A DNA stretch of 64,000 nucleotides from Cotesia glomerata (lineage: Eukaryota; Arthropoda; Insecta; Hymenoptera; Braconidae). Positions 50,120 through 62,433 of the stretch are shown here, piece after piece; positions within the stretch are counted from its first letter, which is position 1, and each line of letters starts with the position of its first letter. A program made the translations under genes and the position numbers. Location: assembly GCF_020080835.1 (NCBI RefSeq), contig NC_058166.1:434001-498000 (forward strand), in the 5' to 3' direction. The notes beneath the pieces were generated by a model that worked only from the letters and a program-made list of their open reading frames with translations, was not told where the DNA came from and made no database searches.

Positions 50120-53100
50120 TCCTCGTCATCGGATTTATTATTATTATTATCATCAGCTTCTACCTCCATTTCTGTGATTATATTCCTCTGTATTTTTAAT
50201 AATAATAGTTATTAATATATAAATCGATAGTAATTTTTAATTAATATAACTTACCGATGATTTACGTCGAGTTGTTTTAATCAAAGAATTATAACTGGGA
50301 TTAGTTTCTTTTTTGTCAAGCAACTTGAGATACATTTCTCGTGCTTCTAAAACCTGATCAACTTGTTTTTTGTGTCTGACCGCAAGTTCAAGTGCTCTGC
50401 TCCAATTGTACATTTGAATATTAATTCGAATAGCTTGATCGATAAATCCGTGTTGAAGTAAAATACCCTCAGCAGCGAGCAAGTCACCTGCGAGAAGAGA
50501 CATCTCGGCGAGTTTTTCAGTTTTGTTGGAAATTTTATCTATATACTGAATGTAGTCGACTTTGTCGTATCGTTCAATAGCGGCATAGGCTTCCTCAGCG
50601 GCGCTCAGTTGCTTATTTTCAGTAGCCATTACCGCCATACACGTCCAAAGAATATCATTTTGGGTTATTCGGCAAAGTGATAACGCATCTTGCCATTTAT
50701 TATTCATAACATGGTGATGAAGTGTCGTGAAGAATGTGTAAAATGATACTGCAATCAGTGCTCCGTCACCGCGTCTCACGGTCACTATTCCATTTTTAAC
50801 ATTTACGATACTCGGTTGTTTGCCAAATTCACTGAAATTTATCTAATTATTTTCAACAACAAAATTTTTAAAACAATATTTTAACTTACTTGTTTTCTTT
50901 GTCTATTCTTGTACGACGGATTATTTTTCTATCGCTGTAATGAACGCAGTTAGGACACAGCCAAATGGACAAAGTTGCGTCCAACATGGCTGCCAGTACA
51001 TTTGCGTCTATTGCCCAACTTATACTTTGCGCCATTGCCGCTAGGGTTGAAATTTTTTAGGTTAAACTCAGACTTTGATTATGTGACGAAAAATTAAGAT
51101 AAAATTAGTCTTGTACGATAATTTTCAATTTTTATTCTTATCTGTGAGGGTTAACTTTCATTTATTACCCGCTCGACCCCCCTGAATAAAAAAACCAATA
51201 CTTTTTTTTTAATCAGGTCCCACGGGTGCCCTAATAGACGGCGGAGTTTATAAGAAGGTCCTTCTTTACAAGCATAGAATGTGTGTTTTCCATACATGCT
51301 TGTAAATTTACGATTCTAGTAAAAAATTTTCTGTTATTTATAATTATAATAAAAAAAAAAAAATTACTCAGATTAAAAATAATTTTCATAAAAAAATTTC
51401 TTAAACAAAATAAAATAAGATTATTGATACGCCCTTTTTACACCAGTCTTTTTTTGTTATACTTATGTTTAATAAATGAATTTTATTTGATTTTATTTCC
51501 TGAAGAAACATTTTTCAAGAGTGAATTTATGTCCGAATTTTAAATGAAAATATTTTGGGATAAAAATTTGAATTATGTTAATTTAGTTAAAAATTAAAAA
51601 TTTTTTAGAACACCCGATAATTTTATGACATTGTGTTGATCAGACTAGCAAAAGTTTCTGGGAACAATGGGTTAAATAAAATTAATTAAAATTTAAAGAG
51701 AACAAAGAAGCTCACCTATCTTACAAATACGGCCAAACCCACTAGAACGTATTGTTATTAAAAATAAATCTCTTGTGACGTCAATAAAAGCGAGCTGTCG
51801 ATCGTGAGCTCCTCCAATTCTGTTAATCGCAATCTCATTGATATTACAGGTATGTAGATGCGGGTGGGTTTCATTGACCGGTTTATTGCTCGACAATTCT
51901 AAAATATGCAGCACTGAAATTCCCAGTAAATTAATTATAATAAAGAAAAAGTAGACTAATAATAATAATAATAAAAAAGTAAATGACATTTTTCATTGGC
52001 TTGATCACGAAGAACGAGAGTATCCGAGCAAAGTGCTATGCAAGGAGGATAAAGTGGCTCATCTGGAGTCATTCCTTTCCACTTAGGGACACTCAGTAAC
52101 CGTCCTTGGTAGCTGTACAGCGTCATTACATTCCATTCAATCAGCAAAAAATGCCTGTAATAAAATAAACCAACAATTACTATACATGTAATACAAAAAT
52201 AAATAATTTTTATTATATACTTTTCAGCGAGAATAACTGCAGATATTGTTGAATTTTTCAGGTCGAATATCACTGGCGTGTTCCAGTTTGTCGAGGAGTA
52301 AATGTGACACTGATTTTTCGTGACAACAACCAGATGATTAAAGGCTAATTCCATATGAACAACTCGGTCGGATATCTCGAGCATCTCAACAACTCCACTG
52401 TTGTTCCCTATTTCTCTCACCTGGATCGTCTTTCTTTTAATCAATGTCGCTTCATAGTTTTCCCATTCAAGCCGTCTGAAATTTTATTTTAATTATTTTT
52501 ATTTAATATTAATTTAAATAGATAATAATAGAGTAACCTGTCAATAACGTGAGCCATTAAAACAGCTGCATTTCCACATCCCATGGCTACCTGAGTGCTG
52601 TCATTGGACCAACCGATGCTGTAGATACTTCCAGTGTTCACTTTTTCCAACGAATGTGACCACTACAAAAAACAATAAAGTTAATCAAATATTATAAAAT
52701 AATAATGAAAATACTTACCCCAGTTTTATCGCAGAGTTTGATGGTGTTGTAGGAACCAACAGAAAAATAATTCCCATTGGGAGACCATTCAACGCAAGTT
52801 ATTGGATACTCTGCTGCAGCGCTGGTGAATAACAAATTCCCATTCCCGTCCCAAACTTTATATCGACAATCCTCACCTCCAGAGATTATGAAATTATTGT
52901 TGCGGTTCCAAGAGACTGTGAGAATTAATCCTTCATGGGCGTACCACTTTTTGGATTTAGAGCTAAAATTCAACGGCTGTAGCGCTAATTGCGAGCCTTG
53001 AGAGTAGAGAATGTTTGAAGAGTCTGGGCTCCAGACGGCGGACAAAATCGCATGGGTGCCACGAACCACTGTAGAGCGCAGCATTCCGCTTCTGGACCAC

Positions 53101-55162
53101 ACTTTGATAACTCCATCTTCTCCGGCTGTGTTTTTTATTTATTTATTTACCAAAATTTTAGACCCTGAAGCCTTAGCTCTCTAAGGGCCTTACATAGGAA
53201 TGAATATACATAGTAATAATAAAAGTAGTTAAACAGTAAAATGGATATGATAATCAATAAGAAAAGTAACACGTTGTCTCGAAGAAAAGTCTATCCAAAT
53301 TACTATCTAATGACTTTAGTTCATAAAACCAAAGATGAAAGAAAATAATATAAATTTAAATATTTTAGTAATTACAGTTAGCAGTGTCACTGAACCTTTT
53401 TTTAATTTTTTTAACAAAATAAATTTTTTCCAAAAAATTGTTTTTAAATAATTGCATTTTTTATTTTTCAAAATTTCTACATGTCAATTATTTTTTCTTT
53501 TTTTTTTCTGCCATAATTTATTTGTTAAAAAAATTCTGAAAATTGTCAAAAATCTGCTAAATTAATTTTCATTTATTTATCTAGCCGTGTATGATGTGTA
53601 GCACTAAATAGAACAATGTATCCCTCGCGGTTTTTAAAATACCGTAAATTTTCGGTATTAATGCGTTTACCATAAATTTACCGTTATAATTCTGATATAA
53701 TACGGTATTTCTGTGGTTGTTTTGGCCAGTTTTTTTACTACTAGAATTTGAATTTGCGCGCGCAAGCGCGCGCCTGACTGTAGCATTTGTATATATTTTC
53801 ATGCTTATGATATATTCGACCAATCACGTTACGAATAGTTTGATGCCACATACATTTCATCTCAATTTTATATTAGGATAGTTATACAGCATTTTTACCG
53901 TACTTTTGCTGAAAAGTTCAGAAATAATACGATAAAATTACCGTAAAACTCTAGAACTTTTACCGTAAAAAATCTATGTATTAACTATAATTTTACAATA
54001 ATAAAATCGTGTTTCTACGGTAAAAATACCAAAGATATACTGCAATTTTGCCTTGTTTATACTGATATAATTAAAGATATAACGCTTTCTACCGTAAGAT
54101 CGACGGTTGTGTTTATTACTCGGTGAATGTTATTAGGTGACTGAGTAAATAGTTGCGGATAGTGTCTCTGATAGCTCAACTGGTAGAGCCTTTGGCGCGT
54201 AACTAAATGATCCGGGTTCGAATCCCGGTCTGGACTAAAAAAAATGATAATAATAATAATAATATTAATAGAGAAATTAATTTATCAACCTCTTAAAAAT
54301 TATTCGTGATAATTTATAATATTATAAAAAAAAATTTTAAGCTATTAAAAAATAGTAGTAAAGCAGCATATTTTTGGTATTTTGCCGGTAATAGAAAGTA
54401 GGGATCTTCTTTTCCGGTTTTTTACTGCAATAGTGCCGCAGATATACAGTAAATATGTGGTACATTTACGGTTTAAATGCTGTTAATATACCGTAATTTT
54501 TCTATTGTTTTGCCGTAAATATTCTGAATTTATTTCGTAATAATTCGACAAAAAAACTGGCTAAAATAATTGAAGTATTACGATAAAAATACAGCATTCA
54601 TATCGAATCTTTACGGCATTTTCAAAACCGCGAGGGATAAATTATATAAATTACAAAAGTCATTTAAATGCGTAGACAAATTAGTATTAGTTAACATACT
54701 ATATGCTGTAAATAATTAAAATAAAATAAAAACTTTTGATCTTCCAAAAGAAGAAAACAAAAGTAAAGTTATACCAGTGAGAAGCGCAGAACCATCGTAG
54801 CTCCATCTACATCTCAAAATGGCGCCCTTGTGGCCGTCAACAGTTTTTTCAATCCTTCCACTCTTGTTGACCAAGTAAAACTTGCCGTCTGCAGTGGTTA
54901 TCAGAACAACGTCGTGTGACTGCTTTTTTATGCTTGTTCCAGTGTTTTGTATCGCTCGAGGATGCCATTGCATGTCAGTCGGATAAAAATCCTCCGGAAA
55001 CTCGGCGATTTTTGTCGTTTGAGCTGAACTACCGTCCAAATGCCAACAGAGTAAAACATGATCTTCACCAATAGAATATATTTCTTCAGCGGAATTCCAC
55101 GCGACGCATGTTACTATTTTTGTGTGACCATTTTTTTCCCACAACGACACTTTGAACTTCAT
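50116..55162 (-). CDS. IFT80: Intraflagellar transport protein 80 (IFT-B)
   Basis: WD-repeat subunit of the anterograde IFT-B train, needed to build cilia of sensory neurons in insects (Drosophila Oseg5). Exons: 54775-55162, 52719-53125, 52538-52662, 52221-52475, 51988-52154, 51716-51913, 50890-51040, 50255-50831, 50116-50187; phases agree, 779 residues (human 777). Two beta-propellers fill about residues 1-560 (VTCVAWNSAEEIYSIGEDH, GHKGAILRCRWSYDG, ISGGEDCRYKVWD, VGSYNTIKLCDKTG), followed by the conserved helical part (RRGDGALIAVSF, KWQDALSLCRITQNDILWTC, AEEAYAAIERYDKVDYIQYI, YNWSRALELAVRHKKQVD). The tail is acidic (MEVEADDNNNNKSDDED). The exon 5 donor (GTCATT) is weak. Intron 1 (1.6 kb) holds a LINE tail and a foldback element. 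Confidence 0.95.
51240..51418 (-). repeat. Interspersed repeat, copy 2 (block order Q-P)
   Basis: In IFT80 intron 6. Block P (51240-51350) and block Q (51361-51418) are inverted matches of those at 8383-8492 and 8516-8572, but read on the minus strand their order is Q then P, the reverse of copy 1. The stem TACAAGCATG... is retained with one substitution cluster. Confidence 0.6.
53137..53330 (-). mobile_element. Possible LINE 3' tail in IFT80 intron 1
   Basis: On the minus strand the sequence ends AAGGCTTCAGGGTCTAAAAT then TTTGG and (TAAA)n; the fragment at 55505 ends in a similar way (GACCTGTATGCTAG then (TAAA)n). No coding part, so the upstream limit is approximate. It ends only about 11 nt from the exon 2 splice acceptor. 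Confidence 0.4.
53741..53871 (-). mobile_element. Short hairpin-ended repeat, copy 1 (Helitron-like end)
   Basis: On the minus strand it begins ATAAAATTGAGATGAAATG and ends with a GC hairpin (GCGCGCG-CTT-GCGCGCG type) followed by CAAATTCAAATTCTAG/T. A hairpin just before a CTAG-T end is the mark of Helitron 3' ends; a TC 5' end is not seen, so the class is uncertain. About 95% like copy 2 at 56590-56722. Confidence 0.55.
54165..54236 (+). pseudogene. tRNA-like sequence in foldback element (IFT80 intron)
   Basis: Best folded of the set: D arm GCTC-AACTGGTA-GAGC, anticodon stem TTTGG/CTAAA with loop CGCGTAA, perfect T arm CCGGG-TTCGAAT-CCCGG. The acceptor halves (TCTCTGA, TCTGGAC) pair poorly and loop position 33 is G, not T, so function as a tRNA is doubtful. 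Its 5' leader resembles that of elements A and B. Confidence 0.55.
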
Positions 55163-55504
55163 CGTTTGAAAAGCTTTATATTTAATACTGTTGTATGTAA
55201 ACAGAAAAATAGGAATGACACCTGCCGGTTGTCATGACAACAGAGTCAAAACATTCTCCCCACCAATATTATTATTATTATTATTTATTTAATTGGCCAT
55301 GAAGTCGAAACTCGTTGCGGCCATCCAAAATTGATACAAAAAATCTTAATATAATATATAAGGTAGTGTGTTAAACACTCACTCAATCATCACTAAATTC
55401 TAATACAATGAATACATATTAAGATCTATCAGATTGTAAAAAATATTCATAACAAGCAGTTCGAAACTCCATAAACGTTGGTAACGTCGTACAATCAGCT
55501 GGTA

Positions 55505-57030
55505 ATTTATTTATTTTTATTTATTTATTTATTTTCTAGCATACAGGTCTATAGAGATGCATAGGCATCTGTACATAGAGCTAGACATTAGATAAATTAT
55601 CCTAATTTTACAAAATATTTAAAAAATATATATAATAATTCAAAGTACATAAATTTTTTTTTGATTCAAGATTTTAACCGCAGATATCAAGAATGATTTT
55701 TCATACTTCGCTGAATATGATAAACCGGTAACTCAAGATAGTCTTGACGAATATCTCCTCGGCGTAGGCGAGGCTCAAGAATTTCTAAGTCTCGCCTAAT
55801 TAGAGGCTTTTGATTGAGATACATTGCTTTATAAATAAGACACGATAAGAAAAATTTACGCCTAGAACTAAGTGTCAGCCAACGAAGCTCAGTATAATAT
55901 TGAGTAACATGTTCATATTTTGATATTTTAAAAATGTATCGTACACAAGCATTTAATTTTCTCTGAAGTCTAGTCTGCGTTGTTGATCTGTAATATCAGT
56001 ATAAATAGCCGCGCAATAATCAAAAATAGGATAACCAATCTTTTCCTAACAGGCAATGAAAAAACATCTCCATTCATCTTTAACTGTGCAAGTACTCTCA
56101 TGCTACTTTTGCAAACCTCAGTAATTTGTAAGGACCAAGTTAGAGTGTCTTGAAGTATGACTCCTAGATATACTTTACTGATTTACAATAGTCAACTATA
56201 GTATCATTTACAACTATTTATTTGGAATCACTTCACATTGAACATCAGCCGCAATTTTTGTGCTGATCCAAAAATCACTGCCTTTGTTTTGTTAGGATTT
56301 AGTTTAAGTCCGTTTATAATACACCACTTCAGAATTATAGCAATTTCCTCATTTAGAATTCTTACAGAGCTTTCTATATCACAAGTTTACATGTTAAATA
56401 GACAACTAAATCATCAGCATAAAACAAGGGCTTACAGCGCTTAAGTAATACACCCAAACCTGTAACATAAATGGAATAAAGTAGTGGTCCAAGGACACTG
56501 CCCTGCGGAACACCACTCGAAATTTCTTTCCAGTCTGATATACCAGAATTATCAATTCTAATTGCTTGCAGCCTATCTTTTAAGTATGACTAGAATTTGA
56601 ATTTGCGCGCGCAAAGCTGCGCGCCTGACTATAGCATTTGCATATATTTTCATGCTTATGATATATTCGACCAATCACGTTACGAATAGTTTGATGCCAC
56701 ATACATTTCATCTCAATTTTATTGTGAAGATACAATCCAATCAATAGCAAGATCTCCAAAACCTATAGCATTTAATTTAAATATTAAAATCTTATGCACA
56801 ACAGAGTCAAACGCTTTGATGAAGTCGAAAAATACAGCAATAGTAATGATTGTGTTATCAATGCCTAATCTAATATCATCACATAATCTCAAAACAGCAT
56901 CCTGTGTATTCAGACCTTCTCCAAAGCCAGTTTGGTAATCATCAATAATTCCATTGACAGTTAAATAATTAATAATTTGATCATGGACACATCTTTCTAG
57001 CGCTTTTGACAATGTACAAGTTATTAATAA
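55505..57030 (-). mobile_element. Non-LTR retrotransposon fragment (RT domain), interrupted
   Basis: Minus-strand reverse transcriptase pieces in order: 56719-57012 (SKALERCVHDQIINYL, YQTGFGEGLNTQDAVL, FFDFIKAFDSVVHKIL), then 56590 downward YLKDRLQAIRI, SSGVPQGSVLGPLLYSIYV, and FYADDLVV near 56410 with the catalytic YADD box. The C-terminal region follows with frameshifts, and the element ends with (TAAA)n at about 55515. It is inactivated by decay and by a 133-bp insertion at 56590-56722. Same general group as the copy at 838-2010. Confidence 0.8.
56590..56722 (-). mobile_element. Short hairpin-ended repeat, copy 2, inserted in LINE RT
   Basis: Same unit as 53741-53871, with a slightly changed hairpin. 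The RT frame reads DWIVSS up to it and resumes with YLKDRLQ after it, so the insertion is recent relative to the LINE and its edges can be mapped: TCA stands on both sides, possibly a target duplication. Confidence 0.6.
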
Positions 57031-57492
57031 TAATACACTAGGTTTGTTTTAATATTTTATTATTATAAATGCATAAATTAATTATATACAATATATATGA
57101 GGCAATTGTTAAAATTTTCTTGCAAAAACATTACATGAATTATATTTAATATCAATACTTGTTATCATCTTAATCTTAATTAATTATAATTAATTAATGG
57201 AAGATTCATTTATTTTTTTTTCTTTTTTTTTTTTTATAATCATAAAATAGTACGTGGACAAATCTGTACAGATAATTAAATTATACAGACATAATTTATT
57301 ACAACATCTTTTTACAATAACAATAATAAAAATTAATTAATATACAAAAAGAGACAAATATATATATATATCTTTAATAATATTTACATAGAAAAAATTT
57401 ATACCGGTATTCATTATTATTATAATACATAATTAATCACTGGTGTAAAATCGGTCATGGTATCAAAGTTTACCTTTCATAATTATAATTTA

Positions 57493-60400
57493 TTAACTTA
57501 CAGCGTGACTGTTGCGACGGCGTAAAAAGACGCGACTGTTTACTGGATAGACGCGCGTCAGTAGAATCAAGGAGCTTCCAAGGGCTAATTTGACGGGAGC
57601 ATGGGGACCACCGGGAAGTCTGATAAAAACAGTCGCTACAGCAGCGACACCATCATCTGTTGGTTCGACGGCCACGGGCCTTACGTCACTGTGGAAATTA
57701 ACTATTTTGTTCCTCGCCAACCTGGCGGGTTTCCGTTGTTGAGGTGAAGTTGGACTTTCTCCTAGATTACCATCCCGGTCATAAAGAATAATCGCTGAAG
57801 CAAATGGTCGTTTGGCCATGTGAAGCATTTCAACAACATGCCGTCTTCTTGCTCGTCTGACATCGGCAGCTTGCTTTGTCTTCCAGGCGACTACACACGC
57901 TGCTAAAAACAAGAAGAAACAAGAAAAAAATACTGAGAAAAATACAAAGAGATCAATGTGCAGTTGATCTTGACGGAAAAATATCATTCCATATGCAGCG
58001 CGTCCTCCTGTTAAATCAACAACATACGGTGGGTCTATCGCTCTCAGAGCAATATGGAACTTTGTTAGACCAAGTTCGTGTTTATCTTCCGGTAGTGTCA
58101 GTACCAGTCGATTAGTAAGATTCCGAATTACCAGAAAGGTATTTCGTTGTTCAATAGTAACAAAGGTAGCGAGATTGTCTGAAGCGTAGCGTTCCATTAC
58201 TAGAAATTGCGGTCCGTTGTTCCAGTTGGTCTGTTCTACTTGTCCAGACGAGTTGATCATCGACGAGTAAGGGGAGTAAGGCGAGTAAGGCGAATGGGGA
58301 TGAAATTCAACGATACGAATTCGATCCAGCATAGAGTGATCATCTTCAAACCAATTGTCGTAGTGATCTTTGCGCCACTTGAACCTACCGTCTAATTCAA
58401 CATCTTGATAACCTGTTGTCGAGTTTATTGTCACTACAAAGGAGTCATCACGAGGACTGAGGAATAAATCTAGCGCTCCTTGGGTGACATCCACCATTAT
58501 TCGTATATCAACATTCATAAACCTGGGCTGAACCATATAAAAGACAGTTTGACCTGGATTTAGTGGTTTTGGTTTGAGCTTGCACTCGTCAATTAACTTT
58601 GAATCGAAACACATTTTATTGTCAACAGTAACGGTTTTGTAGCATTGATGGCCCATAGTTGGATTTCCAGCATAATTTTCTCGACACTTGCTGCACTGTA
58701 CCATCCAGCAAGGTTTTCCACCTCCTGGATTACCAGATTTAGATGGTCCGCTGGTACACAGTGGTTCGCTCTCTGTGTTATTACCACAATTACATTTTTC
58801 ACCCGTAACTGGATCGCATGTATTACCGTGACCGTGACACTCACACGGTCGACAAACATCACGCAAATCTTCAGTACCACGGAAATAACCAGACACACAC
58901 TCACCGCATTTATCACCGCGAGTATTGTTCCCGCAATTAACACACTTTGCTTTGGCAACTGGCCCTTCTATCAATTGTTTCTGAAGCAATTCAATGGACA
59001 TGCGATCCACTGAATTTGGATCAGAGACTGTCATGCTTTCGTTGATGCAAATCCGAGTATGACCATTGCAGTATTCCAAACACGGAACGCACTGTCCGTT
59101 GTCTGCAGGGTTGCCAACATAGAGTGGCTCGCATTTGTCACACTGATCACCCATAGTGTTGTTGTGACACTTTGGACACACATCAAGTTTGTCTGGACCA
59201 GCACAGTTGCTGTGTCCGTTGCATTGACACTGAATAGAACAGTTGGCACCGACGTATCCAAAATCACAGCGACATACATTTGGCTCTATACAGGTTCCGC
59301 GAACGCAACCTTGAGTACACATTGGCACACACATTTTTCGTCCATATTCATTCATTGACGGTGATGTTAACATCGACGATGATGATGAAAATGACAGAGC
59401 CGTTGACCAGGTTGTTTCATTCTTGTAACCGTCTCCACACATGCACTCAAAACCTTCATCCAGGTCAAAACATTTTTCGCTCTTCGCTGAGCAAGTATGA
59501 TGACCATTGATGCATTCATTTTCCGGAGGACAGCGTACATAGTGCCAGGAAAATGACATTTTAGTGTCAACTATTGAAAATGTTTCATTTGTCAGATTGA
59601 AATCCTGGTCAATGACGATCGCATCTGTGAAATCATGAGGCATCACCGTCGTTGTAATAGCTAAAAAATAAAAATCATTAAGTTAAATTTAAATATAAAA
59701 AATTATCAATAAAATACTTACATTCAGTAGGTGGATTAAGTTGGTTGAATAGCATCTCACAGGTACCACCAGCTGGATGATCTGTGGGTGCTTCAAGAGA
59801 TCCCTCGGTGCAAATTCCCTGTCCAGTAATATTAGCAGAGTCGAGAGAACACCATCCGCAGTGAGAGTGTTTCAAGCATGTGCTACATTGCTTAAACACC
59901 GAGCAAGGTTCTGGACACTGTAGAATGTCTGAACTACGCAACACCAGACCACAAACTCCTCCAGCGCAGTATAAAGGCTGATACGATGGAGAAATACATT
60001 CGTTCAACTGAGTAGACCAGCGACACTCGTGCCAGCCACCTTCAGCTCCAGTTCCTCGTAAACAACTCGAGCAATCTTTGTGATCGCTACATCTCGCTTC
60101 ACACGTAGTACTGCTGCTCGCCATTTTTATACTCGACCGCTCAAATATGTCTTTAGAGACACAATTCCAGTCGTAAATTGGCTCGCTGGTCATCTTTACG
60201 CCAAACTCGGAAGTTTTTAGTACCTGACGCGTCCAAACGCAGTCTTCATCCAATTTGCTGCACTTTTCACAATCACTAGCAGGACACTGTCTCTCACCGC
60301 ACTGATTAACGTCCATTATTGAAATTTGCCGTGAATTGCATTTATTTTGCTCATCGCAGTCTTTTTCCGCGGGTATGCACTTTCCATGAGGAGTCGGACA

Positions 60401-61452
60401 ATTGGTACACCATTTACAAATAGGTGTGACGTCCTCGTCATCGTCATCCTCATTGTCGCGATAATAAGGCCACTGTGCCAAGCATTCTGTGCAGCTTTTC
60501 AAGTTTTGACACTTTCGACTGGCCATCCACTCGTAATTGCAGTAAACACCGTTCGACCGCTGCGACATGGTAACGTTGGTGTTACACTTATCAACACGGT
60601 GAGTCGCTGAGCTCTGCTGGTTTGAAAAACAATACGACTCGTTGTTACCTGCAATGGTGATCACTGAGCAAAATGAGCACCCAAAATACTTTCTACAGAC
60701 AGTTTTTTCTGTCCATAAATTGCAAAGATCATCTGGAATGTTTATCTGAGTGACATGGCTGTTTATTCCACCGTCAAATCCACCTACGACATAAATTGCG
60801 TTAACTTCTGGATCAGCGTGAGTCATCGCGTGAGCATACGCCGGTGGAGGAGGAGTTCCGATTATTTCAGTGTCCTTGGTAATCAGCCGAATCCATAAAT
60901 TACAGGCATACTCGTAGGCAATTAACGAATCGTTGGTGTTGTACGGATTCTGGCGACCACCAAAAATCACCATATACTCATCAGTAGTTACAGCAGAGTG
61001 AAGAAATCTTGCTTGAGGCAAGCTACCAACTTCAGTGTTGTCATTGTTGTCATCAAAAGGCGGAAGGACAGACCACGTGTATGTTTTATAATTTAGAGCG
61101 TACAATTTATTTGATATAAAAGTTCGATTGACAGCGTAAGTATACCCACCAAATACATACAAACTGTCGGATTTGGTGTGATAAACTGTCGAGTGTCCAT
61201 AGACACCCAGAGGACCGTTTCCTCGTGTTGTCATCACCGACCACAACTCTGTTTCTAAATTAAATTCCCAGACACTGTTTAGATATCCATACTTGGGACT
61301 GAAACCACCGATTAAAATTAAACTCTCCGACTCGGCGTTGCGACGTAGGGTCAAAGTGTGTCCTGCTAATGGTGGTGGGACTGCTTTAGCCTCAGAATTT
61401 ACAGTTGTTGTAGTAGTAGTAGTTGTAGTAGTAGTATTATTATTATTATTAT

Positions 61453-61483
<31 letters not shown>

Positions 61484-62401
61484 CGTCGTTGCTGTGGTAG
61501 ATGCCGCTGGTGGAGAAGAAATGTGTTTAGTAACAAGACTCCATCGTTGATTTTGTAAGCTAAACTTCCAGAAATCACTCAGTGTATTGTTGGACAATCC
61601 ACTGACACCTTCCTCTTTGCGTGACAATCCTCCGTAGACGTAAATCTGTTGACGACTGTGAACTATTTCAGCAGCGTGAAAGTACCGGCCTTGAGGCATA
61701 GAAGCTTCGGAAGTAGATTCAACGGTCACCGGCATCCAAGTGTTGTTTCTAGTGTCAAAAAGACGAATGTCATTCAACGGACCGTGGCTCAGTGAGTACC
61801 CGCCAAACATCCAGAGACTTCCTCGTCGATCTGCAACGAGACTGTGTCCAAATCTTGGCAGTGTCTTCCGTAAATGATCCAAATTATCAGCAAGATACTC
61901 GGAATTGAACAGTTCCGTGAATACCAATTGATGAGACTTTAATTTAATTGAGCAATCACGACCACCAAACCCAACCGCACAGACACAGTGGCCGTAACTT
62001 TTATCACAGACACCCTGTTTTTTCGCAGACGTGCAATTGTTTGGACACAATTCAACATCACAATCAATACCAACAAAACCAACTTTGCAAAGACACTGCC
62101 CGTTCCTACACTCTCTATTTACCGGACAGTTTATCCCACAAGTCATAACGATGTAACTCGCGTTAAACCCTTCAACTTCATCCAGCTGTTTGTAATGAAC
62201 AGTAAGAGTCCCCGACTTGGCTTCAACAGTCACCGGATAGTTAGTACTTTCAGTGCAATAAACACCCAACAATTGGCTCTGATGGCTGCTGGTCGATGAA
62301 ACAAAATCAGGCAGACCATCATAGACATAGACACTGTTTTCCTGACAGCTTACATTTATATCTTCATTAATTGTAAACTGGATGATACTCTGGGGGGCGA
62401 T

Positions 62402-62433
<32 letters not shown>

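Larger units (their letters stand above)
53621..54637. mobile_element. Foldback element in IFT80 intron 1
   Basis: Inverted ends TCCCTCGCGGTTTT (from 53621) and AAAACCGCGAGGGA (to 54637), flanked by TA on both sides, as for a mariner-type TA duplication. The arms carry many ACCGTAA/TTACGGT-like motifs, as in the Bcl-2 intron element. A 131-bp hairpin-ended repeat is inserted at 53741-53871, and the tRNA-like core is at 54165-54236. Confidence 0.7.
55163..57492. other. Spacer between IFT80 start and MEGF8 end
   Basis: 55163-55500 should hold the IFT80 promoter. 55505-57030 is a LINE fragment. 57040-57492 is AT-rich and is probably MEGF8 3' UTR, though a further MEGF8 exon here is conceivable. 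Confidence 0.5.

Noticed and set aside
51283..51543. Plus-strand ORF of 86 codons in IFT80 intron 6
   Set aside because: Crosses the P/Q interspersed repeat, is antisense to the gene and has Lys/Phe/Leu composition expected from A/T-rich DNA.
54165..54236. Functional tRNA gene
   Set aside because: D, anticodon and T arms fold, but the acceptor stem does not pair, base 33 is G rather than T, and it sits in the middle of a transposable element.
59059..59358. Plus-strand ORFs opposite MEGF8 (also 62564-63118)
   Set aside because: Antisense shadows of Cys-rich EGF-coding sequence, with Thr/Val-rich composition and no independent support.
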